64,000 nt of DNA from Larus michahellis. Taxonomy: Eukaryota; Chordata; Aves; Charadriiformes; Laridae. Below, piece by piece: positions 51,595-64,000 of this stretch (positions are counted from its first letter, which is position 1; every line of letters starts with the position of its first letter). A program made the position numbers and the translations under genes. The notes below the pieces were generated by a model. That model was not told the DNA's origin. It searched no databases and saw nothing but the letters and a program-made list of their open reading frames with translations. The stretch is taken from positions 77,546,727-77,610,726 of the forward strand of contig NC_133900.1 of assembly GCF_964199755.1 (NCBI RefSeq), written 5' to 3'.

Positions 51595-54500
51595 CATCCT
51601 TTTTTATAATGAAATGACAAACTTTGAGTTTTCATACACAATAGCATAGCTGTTGAGAGGGGAATGGGTTATGGTGACTCTTTTCAGAATTACAGGTGAC
51701 GATTGGCATAGTTTTAAAGTTTTACTTTGCTATTATTTGCCAACAATGGAAATTTTCGAAAATCTTTTCAGCTCAGATGTTCATGAGCAAGAACTGGACA
51801 GCTAATCCACAGATAAATTATATAGCTTCTATATATATCCTTCTAACCTATTTAAGCTATTGAATATGTAAACTTCTTAAAGACAAAAGAATTTTATGTA
51901 AATTTTATATGAATTGGAAAATTGTATGAATTTGCAGTTATTAAAGAGTAGTTAAAAACCATATTCATTATTTGCAAATGATTTTGCTGTTAATTGGGGA
52001 ATTGAAACATTTTTTCTAAATACTTTGGTTTTCACTTTCATAACTCAAGTTTTTCACAATCCAATATTGTTCATCTGTAACTTTTCTTCAAAGTTAAAAA
52101 TATTTCTATGATATTCTAGATGATACACCACTGCTTACAGATAAAGTAACATTTAGAATAAGATAGCCAAAACCCTGTTAAACAACCAAACCAAAACCAG
52201 GTTTGTAACAAGGCTGAGACACCAACCTAAATCCAAATCCACTCAAAATACAACTAAGTCGACACAGATGTGATATACTTTTATTCCTAATAATAAATTA
52301 TTTTCCTAATTTAGTATTTAAGCACACATATGCACATAAAAAGAGATGGACACTACATGGATACCTTCTCGATAGATAAAAGCTCTTTCTGCTTAAAGAT
52401 TTTTATTGCATGTACTAACTTACCAGCACTACGTGTTATTTACCTGCCTGTCACATTTTTTTTCAGCCCCTTCCATGTCTTTATAAAATGTTTCTTTTGG
52501 AGTCCCAAGAGATACTTGCACAGTGTTTCTTAGTGCCTGACAGTTTGAACAACGCCAGGAAGACTAAGCATCATCCCATCCCTGCTGCTTATACCCTCAT
52601 CTCCCTACCCTACTGCTGTACTGTTAATAGCCTGAGAGTTAACAAGGGTCAGTATCCCTAACCATAATTACTTGTGTTTTATCAATACGGGTGCAAAAAT
52701 TAGACAAAGCAGCAATCTGTGCTGTGGTCTTCCTCTCAAATATAAGAACCCGCATTGCTGATATAGACTTCTATGCATCTACGTATATATTTTTATCTTT
52801 AAATAGAATATGTACTAAGAAAATTCTCAGTTATGCTGTTTTAGTTTTCCTGAATATATGGATTATTCTATTCTGGATGTGAGTCTGTTTATCCAAGATA
52901 ACATGCAATGCATTCATCATAATAATATGAAATTAATTTATGAGCAAAGCAAAAGGAAAGTTTGCAAACCAAAAGAAATTTAAATGTTGGTGTCGATGTA
53001 AATTATTTTGTTGTTCAATTCCATCTGGTAATTTTTTGTATAATATTTCTTGGAATCTTAGTTGAAGTCAGTGAAATAAGACAATGATAGAAAAATTTAC
53101 ATCACTCCAATTGTATACATAAATAAGAGCTTTACTAAAATTAAATGTAATGAAAAATACCAAAGTGAAGACGGTATGAGGTTTTGTAGTCAATCTGGTT
53201 TCTTAGCACTTATCTTTTATATAAAGGGTATAAAGCATGCTAATAAAATTTATGTGCAACAGGGAACACAGCATGCTTCTTTGCAAGTGCTATAGCTGTA
53301 TTCCTGAGGAAAGGATCAGTGCCTTGTTCAGGAAGAAAAAGTTGTTGGCATGGTTTCAATTTAAGAAGGCATTTTCAGTATTACCAGCCTGACACGCTGT
53401 TGCCTTTCTTTTATTTTAGGAGAAAAAAAACCAAACAAACAAAAAACCCCAAACCCCAACAAACAAACAAAACCCAACCCAACCAACCAACCAAACAAAC
53501 AGAAAAGGAGGAATGTAATAGTCCACTTCTTAACCGGTAATCTTGGATGGCTGACAGGTAGCTAGGTACTCAGACTAAACAAAGTCCAGTAGAGGAGTCA
53601 GCAACTGCTACAGTACTGCCAACCATACACCACAAGCAGATTTTTTCTAATGGCATGCATTAGGACTTGTGCGATGCCAAAACCCAAGAGCCTCAGTATC
53701 TTGAAAAGCACATCTGTGAGAGGCAACAGTCCTATTAATGACAGCAATTGATTAATGTGAACTTCTCTCCTCTCTGGGAGGCAACATCTCCCAGCAACTC
53801 TTAAGTTTTGTTTTGCACTCTTAATCTTTAATAGGAGAAAGAAGAAAATATAACTCAGTACACTACCCTTCAGACCTGACTTGGATGTGATGTGGCTCAT
53901 TGGTTAGAGAGAGATCAATGGGGCATGAATGAAAAAGAGCTCTCTGAAGGCTGACGGCTGAAAGCCAGAACAGAAGATATTTTCTATTTGATTGTAGGAG
54001 TAAATCCATCTTTCAACATTAAAGTTTGAAGCTTCTGACCTGTGACCATTATATGACCATATAAAAGTAGTAAAAGATTGTCCTTAAGAAACTGTGTTTG
54101 TCCAGAAGTTTGTAATCTTTTCTCTTGGAAGCAGCCCTTGCTACTGCCTTTGACACTTTGGCTGTATCATAACCTACACAGCACACCCATCTCCTAAAGA
54201 ACAGGGTTATACTACCATGGATCACTCTCCAAGCCTATTACCTCTACAAATTTCACATATAGGAATTACAACAGAACTTTGACTTTCTTGCAGAAAGTTC
54301 TGACACGTTATTTATAAGCTGTAGCATGTAAACCTCATGTGACGTTTCTCTCAGTGGGCCAGGCTGCTATCGTAACTAAACATTCCAGTGATGGGCTTGC
54401 TAAAAACCAAAACCACACTGCTGAATGGGTGTGTAGTTTTATAGGATGTAATGCTGTACTCCTGCAGAAAATGTTGGGGGTTTGTAGAAATTTTTTCCCA

Positions 54501-56380
54501 TTTAAAAAAAAAAAAAAGTCCATCAAAAATACCCTAAACAAAACTGATGGTGACTTGAAGACGTAGCAGACAATACCTGATAATCAGAGCAGTAACTTCT
54601 TTTTTATATGGCTGGATATAGCTGTCTAACTTGTATAAGTCTTCTGTCAGCACTTGACTACCTGTAACAAAGATCAGGTTTAAATTTAAGGGGATTACTT
54701 AAAAAGAAAAAAACACTGGCTTGAGTTCCACCTATAAGCCTTTGGATAATTATGTTAAACTTTCTGGTTCTGTGAGAGCTGATTTTCCTTACTCATGAAT
54801 ACAAATTAAATAGCATACAAAGAATATCTTATTACAAGAAAAAAAAAAGCTAACAAAGTAGGTATGCAAGACAAGAATAACTAATTCTTAAAGCATTACG
54901 AAAATGCTTTTAAACAGTTCACTTTTTTCTTCTATGGAACTGTTTTCCCCTCATGCAATAATCTTCACTCACTCTTTAAAAGTTTTTAAGTCTGTCTGTA
55001 TTGCAAGGTCTGATTTGAGCTAATCTGATCTGTTGACTTGCCATTTTCATGTTACTTGCTCCTCATTTCGCCCTCCCCAGCCAAGCTTCACTGCACCCCT
55101 CATCTCCAGAGCCACGCATTGGGCAGCCGCTTGCTCCCCTACCTGTTTCCATTTGCTATTGTCTGAGGCATCCTCGCTCCATTGCCTGCTCCTGCACTTG
55201 TCCTGTCTCTGCTACCTGAGCCTCACACTGCTTTTTTTTTTTGCTCAGATAACGCACTCCAGCCAACTCCCACAGCCCTGCTCACTGTCTATTCTATCAC
55301 CTCTTAGGAGGGCTCATGTAATATTGAGAAAGAGCATAGTCCTCCAGCTCACGGTAGGCTTTTAAACATTTTTGTTTAACACACCTTGCAGGAAAGTTTA
55401 AGTTCACAATAAAAGCATACAGCACTTTTTTTTTCTCTCTTAAACTTTAAGAAGACATTTACCCAAAATTGTTGTCCCAGAGTCTTGCATTTGCATCCCA
55501 GTAGCAAAAAATGTCCTATTTTCTAAGGTCAGGACACTCATCCCAGACACAGGTACACAGTTATTTGGAGCAGATACATGCACACTATTACAAATACAAA
55601 CTCTCTTTATAATTTTATGACAGAACTAACCCAATAGAACTAACTCTCAAGAACAGGAACACAACAAATGCAAAACAATCAGATCTCATGTAATCCTTTT
55701 CATTACTCTCCCCTTCTCCAGTACTGCATTTCTTTTCCAGGCTTATACTCCTTCGTCATTCCTTAACGAAAGAAGGAATGGATGTTTTCCTTTTACTTAT
55801 ACTGTCACAAAATACCATCTAAACATTCTGTGCCCAGAATAAACAGATGCTTTTGAATACTCTCTCAGTGCCACAGCCTTCTATTTTATTATGGTGTTTT
55901 GATTACAAAATTCATAAAAATTTTGAGTGATATAGCAAAATATCTGAAGAAATGAATAGTTGTGTCTTTGGAGTCTTCAGCACAGATGTATGTAAATAAC
56001 TAATGTAGCACAAGGTGTGTACTTGGAATTCTAGGAAAAAAGAGATGAAGAAATTAAGTATACGCTCATTAATTTAACACTACCTAGCCTATGCACAGCA
56101 GTGTGTACTTTCATGGCAAAAAATATGCAATCGCTGAAGACTGTACAGGATTGCACAGAAGTATCAAATTAAAACTGCGTGGTTAATGCTCTAGGAATTA
56201 AATTCAAATTAATTGTATTAGTGTATTACATGAATATAACTTTCTGCCAAGAGGGCTTTCTGTGTGATTAGTGGAATCTGAAAGGTGTATGCATGCAAAC
56301 GTGTAGAAAAGAAGGGTCTTTGGTGTGCATTTGTTTTTTTACACAGCCTCGACTCACGATTGCACTTTGTGCTGCAGGTA
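51595..56380. other. Upstream flank of the TUSC3 CpG island
   Basis: AT-rich non-coding sequence with an A/C-rich block at 53,421-53,510. A - strand open frame at 53900-53598 has a faint leucine pattern but no register and is not called. CpG density rises sharply only after about 56,380. Confidence 0.5.
53421..53510 (+). repeat. A/C-rich low-complexity block (CAAA/CCAA units)
   Basis: About 90 bases made of AAAC, AACC and CCAA units with almost no G or T. Confidence 0.9.
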
Positions 56381-57480
56381 GCTGTGGCAGGGAATTCGGA
56401 GCAGCAGGTGAAGCTCCTCAGCCCCAGAAATACCCGCCACCCCGCCGGGGGGGCCACCACTACTCCTGGGGCTGCTGTCGTGGTACCACATACTGCCTCA
56501 ATAAAGCTGACAGCGAGTCTCCATCACACATCTCCTGCCCGTAGCGTGTGGGTGCCCGCCAGAGGCCCAGCACCAAGGGCCTACCTTAGCGAGGACCCCA
56601 AGACGACCCCTGCTCCCACCGCCGCCGCCGCCAAAATGGCGCCGAACCCCCTCAGCGAGCGGACGAACAACTACATTTCCCGACAGCAACCGCGGCCCAG
56701 GGGGGCGGTGCGATTGGCCAGAGCCTGGGCCCAATCAGCGGTGCGGAGGTGGGCAGCGGCGCCGCAGGTGCTGGCCGGCGGCGGGCGGGGGGGAACATGG
56801 CGCTGGGTACGCGGGCACCGCGGCGGCTGCTGCACCTGCCGGCCAGGAGCTGCCTCCTCCTCCTGCTGCTGCTCCTCCTCCTCCTCTGCGGCCAGCTCGG
56901 GGGAGGACAGAAAAAGAAGGAGGTAGACACGTTCGCTTCTTTCGCCATCGCGCCCGGCCGAGGGGATGGGGCTGCCCTGCCGGGCTGCCTTCCCCCCCAC
57001 CTCTTCCTCAGCGCCCGCGGCGGCCCGCTCCGCCCGGCGCCCATCGCCCGGCCTCCCCGCCGGCCCCTCTCCCTCCCCGGCCCTGAGGAGGGTGCTGCTG
57101 GGCTCCCCTCGCCCCGCCGAAGATGGCCGGCGGCGTCTCCAGGGCAGCCGGGAGGCAGCGCGGCGGCTGAGTGGCCGCCCCCGGCGCTATGTCCCATCCC
57201 GGTCCGCTGTCGTGGGCCTTGAGCTCCCTGGTTTTGAGGAAATAAAAGCGAGGGCTGGCGTCCTGCCCTCGGCCGGCCGCCGCTCGGGCGCTTCAGCAGG
57301 CGGCCGGGGGCGAGGAGGCGTCGGGAGGAGGGAGCTGAAGCCCCTGTTTGTGGTGCCGAGTCGAAGCGGTGCCCGGGGTGGGTAAATGCCGCCGAAGCCG
57401 CGGCAGCAGGTGTCCGCTGGGGGAGGCGGGGATGCTCTTTCCCTCCAGGGGGTCTCCTGGGAAAAGAGAGACGTGGAGGA
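56380..57480 (+). promoter_or_regulatory. TUSC3: CpG-island promoter of TUSC3
   Basis: About 1.1 kb of GC-rich, CpG-dense sequence in otherwise AT-rich DNA, centred on the first exon. Motifs, left to right: a YY1-like CCAAAATGGCGCC (56631-56643), an ACTACATTTCCC (56670-56681) like the ACTACAnnTCCC ZNF143/THAP11 promoter element, a GC box GGGGGCGG (56701-56708), an inverted CCAAT (ATTGG, 56713-56717) and a direct CCAATCAG (56731-56738) as NF-Y sites. No TATA box is seen. The start site is inferred to lie between about 56,750 and 56,795. This is a housekeeping-type architecture. GC-rich sequence continues into intron 1 to about 57,480. Confidence 0.85.
56797..56922 (+). CDS. TUSC3: TUSC3 exon 1 coding part: OST thioredoxin-like subunit, signal peptide
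   Basis: This is 42 codons from the first ATG (context GGGAACATGG) to a phase-0 splice donor, GAG|GTAGAC. The encoded N-terminus has Arg in the n-region (GTRAPRR), an 11-Leu hydrophobic core, then CGQLGGGQKKKE. The last part is essentially that of vertebrate TUSC3 (QLGGGQKKKE), which also ends exon 1 there; the paralogue MAGT1 has a different, shorter version. From family knowledge, TUSC3 is an ER membrane subunit of the STT3B oligosaccharyltransferase complex, with a luminal thioredoxin fold (CxxC) that holds cysteine-containing acceptors for N-glycosylation, and it has also been linked to Mg2+ transport. Those domains are in later exons outside the window. No in-frame ATG lies upstream; a GTG frame extends back to 56749. 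Translation would run on in frame past the donor into intron 1 without function. Confidence 0.93.
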
Positions 57481-60400
57481 AGGAGCGGTTTTAATTCTGC
57501 TTCAGTAGCAGCGGTCTGCCTTCAGCAACTTTAGTATTTAAATACGGAAATGTGCCAAAAGGTTTTTTTTTTTTTTATAGGTAGTGTAAGTATTGGCCTT
57601 TTTCGGGTTTCAGTGCTACTAGAGCTTACTACACTTCCCTCTTTCTGGCATGCCCTTGATCCCAGGCCAGCGTCTCTCATACCCCGTGCTAGGACAACCA
57701 GTAGGAGTCTCTTTACAGTTTCCCTATAACTTCATTTAGGGGAGGAGATAACTTTTTACCAATCTGCATATTTTTTTTTCCACATCTGTTTTCTGTTAGT
57801 GTTGCCAGAAGACTTGTGCTTTGTGGTGATGGAGGGGAGGGAAAGAACTATTTTGCCAACGCGTCCTCTCTTTGAGCTATTTGCTCAAACAGAAGCGTGG
57901 TCGAAATTTTTTTGTTTGTTTGTTTCAATTTTCTTATATATATAGGTTACTAAGGTTTATAGGCCAAAGAAGTAAAATGAGGGGAGCTGGGAGGGAGGTG
58001 CAGGAGGTCTTCCCTCTGGTGTGCAGTGACAGGACTCGAGGGAATGGCTTAAAGCTGCCTCAGGGAAACTTCGGATTGGATATTAGGAAAAAGCTCGTCA
58101 CTGAGAGGGTGGTCAAGCACTGGAATGAGCTCCCCAGGAAAGTGGTCGTGACCCCAAGCCTGTTGGTGTCCGAGAAGTGTTTGGACAATGCGCTTAGATA
58201 CATGGTTTAACTTCTAGATTGCCCTGTGTGGAGGCAGGAGTTGGACTTGATGATCCTAATGGGTCCCTTCCAAGTCGGGATGGTCTATGATTCTAAAAGG
58301 CCAAAATTAGTATGTAAAATCCTCATTTAAGTATCTAAAGAGTGGTCTGACTTTGTGGTTTTACCAAGTTAAATAATAATTTGATCATTGAGATAAATCC
58401 CTTGGGTATTAATGAAAAAAAATGAGCACCTTCACTCTAGGCATTCTCTTTTTCCCCTCTTTCTGGAAAGTGTAGGCAGTAATGTGTTGCTCTTCTGCTG
58501 CTATAATTTAACGTATTTTTAAAACTTAGTAGGGTTTTTTTTTTTAATATGTTTAATGTTTGACACACTTGATTCTCTCTTGTTGTGATGTGCTAGCATA
58601 TCAAGTTTTGTTGACGCTTTTATGTGGTATGCCAACTGTGCTACCAAGATAGCTGAAATAATCTTTATTTCTTTTTAAATGGAATCCTTTCCTAACAAGT
58701 AAATAATGACAAATTAAAATGGACATCTACAATTACTTTCTCTAAAGTTTCCCAGTCCTACTGCAGAGGTGGTACATAAGAGGATTGAAATGGATGTTTT
58801 TTGCCTAGCCATTTCGTACTATAGTTCAAGCTGGTATTTCTCCTCTGTAAATCTTGTTATTCAGTTTTTTTTTTTCCCTTTTTAACTGATTTAATTGATT
58901 AATTAACAGTTCTTAGTCTTCGGCATCTTTTTACCTCCATTTTTAGTTCCTGTTTAATATTTTTCTGTTAATGCAATGGACTAAATGCTGCTCATAGAGA
59001 CAAAACACTGGTTTTATGTAGACATACTGTATCTACAACTGCATCTTTACAGAAACTAGTGCAACATTGTGAGTGCTTGCTTCACTTTAAATGTGAGTTT
59101 AAAGGAAAGTGTAACTTAGTCATTTTCAGGGTTTTATACATAGTATGGATGTTATGAGTATTGCTTTGTATCTGTCTGTGTTTTATATGTTACAGCTGAG
59201 GTCTGGCTCCTTTTCTTGTCCTACTAACCTTATGTTGAAAACTGTAGTAGTTTGCCCAATATACGTGGGAGGAAAAAACATCTGTAGGTGAAAGATGAAA
59301 ATTGAACTTTCTTACAGTAAGCAGTTTGTAAATAACATTTTAAAACTGTTCTGAGGGAAATTATATGAATGGGAAGAGCACAGGATCTTGTGCTATGGGA
59401 GGTTCCTGTTCAGAATACTGTCCAGAAGCACAGTGGTAAAAGGCAAAGATGATGAGCGTTAAATGTGTAAAGTGAACCTAAGTTTTTTCCATACAAAGAC
59501 TGATAAGATTGCCATAGCTGTTATGGAAGTTGAACATACAGTGAATTGTTTCAAAATGAACACTGCAAGAGGGAAGTTACGGTAGTAGGGGTAAAATATA
59601 TATCTCATGAAATAAAAAGAAGTCGCATCTCAGTTTCCTCTTTACTGCTTGCTTTGTATGTGTCTTTGTTGGGGTGGTTGTGTGGAAAGAGAGGTTAAGG
59701 ATTAGAGAAAGGGAACTTCTTTCCCAGTAAACTTTTTTTAAAACCTTGAGTACTGGAAAAGTACTTGAAAGTGAAATAACTGAAAATGAGAAAAACATGA
59801 GATGTTGGAATTGGAGCTTAAGCAAGGAAAGTATACATGGTGAAAACAATATTTTGTTTTGTTTTTTTCTTCTAAAGCATTGACTACATAGAAAAGTATG
59901 CCTAAAGTCTGAATGATTAGAGGTGTCTGGATTAGTTGTATGAACCTGGAAGATGAAGATAATGAATTTGCAGAAAGGAGAGGACCAAGTTAAGATTTTA
60001 GCTGTTTTTAAAGGACTTATTACTAGCAGAGAAACAAGAGAACAGGGGCGTAATTTTCTGTGTTGACTGTAAAATACTATGTTACAGCTGTATTTTGAGT
60101 GGAAAATACACAAGTTCTTAAATTACTAAAATACATTGTCTTATACAGTACAATGTTCTTGATGATATCTAAAGAAACTTCATCTTGTGGCAAATTACTG
60201 CAAAGTGCTGAGGTCCATCTTAAATTTGATTAAATTTGTAAAAATTAAAGAATGGATTTGAATTAGTTGATAATTAGTTATCTAGTGTCGTGGAAGGTAT
60301 TTGTAGAATGGCAACATGAATATGTAAACAAACAAACATTCCTAGTGCTTCTCTTTAATCTTGCTGTTCGCTTTTGTGTATAGCGGACACCCTTGACAGC

Positions 60401-63400
60401 CTTCGCTACTGAGGAGATCAACAGAAAACACTGGACTGTCTTGAAATGACCACAGACAAAATATAATAATTTGGAAATTAGGTGAAGAGCAGCACCATAA
60501 CTTTCTCCCATGGCTCACACTTAAGAGCTAACTAGATTTGAAAAGACTGCTTTTATGATTTTAATTCTGTTGCTGAGCAGTACCTTTAAATAAAGTGAAG
60601 TAAATAAAAGTTCCTAGTTATGGAAATAGCAGCAGGTAACTGAAGAAGGACTCTTGGAAACTGTATTCATAATGAGAGAAAATACTAATTGACTGTTTCC
60701 ACAGCATCTGAGATAATATGCTTGTTTTAACATACACGTGTTTTCTGTAAGGCACGTTCCCATGCTTCTTTTGTATCTTATGCAAATTCTAAGTAGGTAG
60801 AACTATTAAAAATTGGAAGGAATCAGAATGAGAATATTGCACTTTGAAATATACCGCTTGGCTTTTTGTTATAAATTGCTTTGCATGGACATTTTATATT
60901 ATTTTTATAAAGATAAGTAAGATTATTTTTTTACTGGAACACATAGAAGAAGAGCATTGGTTTTGCAGTATTAAAAGCATTTGTCATAGAGGGTAAAGTT
61001 TATTTTTGAGCTTTCAGGTAGATGATTCAGAAGCTTAATGAAACCACTTACACGCAGTTGGAGTAGCTATTTTCCTGTAGGTAAGTTTGTCATTACTGCT
61101 GAATCTGATGCAGGGATGCTGTCTGTGTAGACCTACATATCAGCTTCGTTCCAGTGGAAGTATCTTGTTGAGCTTAAATCTACTCAGAAAGATGCTGATG
61201 AGGTATAACAACATGGTAGTAATTTTACTGTTCTGTAATGTAAGCTTCCGTAATGTCTTAGTTTGCCTGAGTGTTCTTGAAGTATTTCAAAACTGGTACC
61301 CTATCACTATTCTTTACCTTTTCTTCCCTGTGTCTCTCACCCTTTCCCCAACTGGGTGTAGAAGTTACTGCAACTGTGAGAAATTGTAGAAGGTTGTCCT
61401 TACAACCCTATCTAATTGATCCTTTATCCCAAAGCTCAGCTATGCTTTTACTTTTCCTGCCAAATGTCTATCTGATTTGCCCTTAGAAGCTGTTGGTGGT
61501 GGTCTTGTTTCTGCACCGTGCATTCTTGTTTTCCTTTGGTGTTAAGCCCACCTTGTTTATTCAAGGCTATTGATGATTATTACCCTGTTCCTTCCCTTGC
61601 AGCCAGGATGATACTTTCTGCTTTAAAATTCCTTTCCTAGTCTAATTCGTGGTGGTGTTTTACCGTAAATGTAGCAATTCTCATCCTTGTGGAGCTACGG
61701 CACAAAAGATATGCAGCAAAGCTGGCTGCCCTGGTCTCTCTTGTTCCAAAATGGAAAGGACACTACTTAGTTTCTTCCTGTGTCTCCTGATGCTGTTTTC
61801 AGTGATCTGTAGCGTTCCTTCCTTCTGATCCAAGTTCTTCCTGCATATTTAATTTAAGGAAAGAAATGATGAGAAATGTGGTAGAGCGAGAGGAGAAAGC
61901 ATAGGTTCAGCATAGTATAAGAGAGGGGATCCTGGTCTCTTGGGATCTCTGATCCTATTTCAACAAAGTAGTGATAATTAAAACTTAAGTTTTTTCTCTT
62001 TCTCTTGAAATTTTGTTTAATATTAAACTCAAATATCAAGTCTTTTTGGTCTTCTAATCATTACAGTTTTTGGGTTGGTATCCAGACTGTGGAGCGCTGC
62101 ACATTTTTACTTTTGCAGCAGCATGCAGGAAAATGTTTGGCAGTTATACTAAGTATAGACTCCTCTTTAAAAACTTTATTAAAAACTGAGATGTGGCAAA
62201 GGTTGGCCCTTTGAAGGGAAACCCAGTCCTGATTATAGATTCAGCTTCAAGCAATTCTAAAGATGTATTTTTAAGTGGAGGGTTTATATCCATTTGTGTA
62301 ATTTGCCATTTTATCTATTGTTGCAGTAGAGAGAGAAGAGGTGTTTTTTTTTTTTAATCAATGCTTAAAGCTTTAAAATAACTGTCCTGAGTTGGAAGTG
62401 AAATAACAGCAATAAGTCATGCCTGAAAATGTAAAATTCTTTAAATGCAATTATAAATGTTTTTCTCTACTCTGTCCTAAAAAGAACGTTTGCAAGAAAA
62501 AGTGTTTGCAAGAATTCTACATTTTCTGCTGATTTTTACAAGCCACGAAAACCTCTATAAACCTTCCTCTTCTATTCCTAATTAACTAAAGTTTTGGAGA
62601 AACTTGACAAAATTAACCAGCAGTTCTTATTTTAACAAAGCTGTATAGAGAACCTTGATGTCTTCAGTGATTGCATACAATAAGTGAAATAAAGGATGCT
62701 TACAGCAGCCTGATGGCATTTTGTAATTGGATTACTGAAACTTTTCTGTCCCAGATGTCTCCATTCAGCATCCTTGCTGTCATAAGACAGATCAGTGGTG
62801 GAATTGATCTTTCCCCTGTTCTGTTCTATAACCGTTTATACAGCACATCCTGTGCAACCACATGGAAAATACAGATTGTATCTGCTTGACTTCTAAGTGC
62901 TCCGGAAAAACCAGCCAGTACAATTAGAGTGTTTGCATTGGGGTGTTTTTGTTATTGTTTTGGATCCTCAGATTTATTCTCTTCCTTTTTAAAAGTGTTT
63001 TGAAGGTCACATTTTGTTGGCTAAGTTAGTGATCAGAACTGAAAAAGGAACTTTACCTGTTATTGCTTTTAGGCCTCTTGCTCTAATAAATCTGAAAGTA
63101 GGCAAAAGAAAAAAGTATTGTTATCTTTTCATCGAATGCGATGAGATATTAATGTTTTGTGTGCATATCAAATGTAATAACCATTCTTCTTTTTTTTTTG
63201 TTAGAACTTTCAATAATGAGGGATTGCCATGAAATAAATTCAAAGATATTTTATAGTGATCCTTAAAGTCATATTTAAGATAGCATATAAAAGTATGAGT
63301 TTCTCTATTATTACAAGTCCTTTGCATTCTAAAGAAGATAAGCAAACTGGAATTTGCATTGAATGCATTGCTTCTCTTATGACAGAATTAAAAAAAACCC

Positions 63401-64000
63401 ACGGCAATATTTTGGTAACAGAAAATAATCCTAGAAATTTGAGATGGAAAAGATTTGCCCCCTTGCCAGTGCGAACTTCTTTGTGACAACACTCTTCTTC
63501 ATGATTACCAAAGTGGTGGCAGGACTTCTGTCATTTCTGCGGGGTGACTGTTGTCCCACCTAATAGGATTTACTGTTAGGATTTTATTTTCTTCTGATGT
63601 TTGTATCTGATAATACCATTTCGGAATACCCAAAATTCCTCTTAAGCAGTTGCAGTCCCTAGCCTAATTATGCCATTCCGTTACTTTTTCTTGTTCTTTT
63701 CTTCTGAGTTTAAAGCAACTTATTTTTGAATTTCAGATGTACTGGTTGTTAAGCTTAGCTGAGTTTTGCTGTGTTGCATAAAAAATTTGTATATCAAGTT
63801 TATAACCTAAGTGATAATTACAGTTGTGCAGTCCTTTTGTGGAATGACATTTTGGGCTCACAGAGTTGCTCAAGGTTATAGGCTATAGCATCAGCTGCTT
63901 GAAGGATAAAAGCTATTTTCTGCTCTGCATTTAGTTTAGCTTTTTAATAATTTCATATCACTATTGCTGTCTGCTCTACTATTACAAAATTAGCATGTTC
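56923..64000 (+). other. TUSC3: TUSC3 intron 1 (5' part)
   Basis: It starts with donor GTAGAC and has no further TUSC3 exon in the window; intron 1 is long in other vertebrates. The first 550 bp remain CpG-rich, then it becomes AT-rich. It contains one CR1 (57,985-58,300) and poly-T runs (for example 57,562-57,576). Open frames such as 60113-59577 on - (178 codons, low complexity) show no domain and are taken as chance. Confidence 0.8.
57985..58300 (+). mobile_element. CR1 LINE 3' end within TUSC3 intron 1
   Basis: The + strand carries the last part of CR1 ORF2 ([23 protein letters not shown]) in a frame ending at 58210, then the tail aggcaggagttggacttgat, gatcctaatgggtcccttcc, ending ctatgattct. 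5'-truncated, in the same orientation as the gene. Confidence 0.94.

Noticed and set aside
53598..53900. Leucine-patterned - strand frame upstream of the LRR remnants
   Set aside because: A faint LRR-like spacing over one repeat only. No Asn or Pro at consensus positions, so probably coincidence.
56285..56926. 213-codon + frame across the CpG island
   Set aside because: Stop-poor because of GC content. It is out of frame with TUSC3, covers promoter sequence, and its stop lies just past the splice donor.
56652..57197. Long - strand frames (up to 181 codons) in the CpG island
   Set aside because: Antisense shadows of GC-rich TUSC3 exon 1 and intron 1, rich in Arg, Pro, Gly and Ala, with no domain.
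59577..60113. 178-codon - strand open frame in TUSC3 intron 1
   Set aside because: Low-complexity Ser/Phe/Leu-rich product with no domain. It reflects A/G-rich + strand sequence.

Overview
This is a 64 kb stretch of a vertebrate nuclear genome, almost certainly a bird. The repeats are dominated by CR1 LINE 3' ends (5'-truncated, with tails of the ATTCTATG type) and by bird-type ERVL-like LTRs. There are no Alu, B1 or L1 elements. Base composition is AT-rich apart from one sharp CpG island near 56.4-57.5 kb. Species and chromosome cannot be read from the sequence alone.

One gene is recognised with confidence. The CpG island holds the promoter and first coding exon of TUSC3, an oligosaccharyltransferase thioredoxin-like subunit, on the + strand. 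The ATG is at 56797 and the splice donor follows 56922. Everything after that is TUSC3 intron 1. In other amniotes the gene upstream of TUSC3 is SGCZ, far away and on the opposite strand. The first 56 kb is therefore inferred to be SGCZ-TUSC3 intergenic DNA. No SGCZ exon is visible.

The intergenic part is not empty. (1) About 1.2-3.1 kb on the - strand holds a badly decayed Ty3/gypsy-like pol in which the integrase end lies 5' of the reverse transcriptase, an unusual order. A bird-type LTR (1322-1862) sits inside the RT-coding part with a near-perfect 5 bp target duplication. (2) About 41.1-49.6 kb on the - strand holds traces of an unidentified leucine-rich-repeat (LRR) gene: an open 218 bp LRR exon, an open 120 bp possible C-terminal exon in matching phase, and a frame-broken LRR stretch 7-8 kb further upstream. 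It may be a decaying or dead gene. (3) A second related LTR with a remnant of internal sequence lies at 30.8-31.7 kb on the + strand. (4) Eleven CR1 fragments range from a fairly young copy with 339 open codons of RT C-terminus (17.4-18.5 kb) to very old copies (24.5, 36.4 and 47.6 kb).

The rest is AT-rich non-coding DNA with simple repeats. The many other open frames of 60-180 codons look like chance, except two noted as weak candidates.
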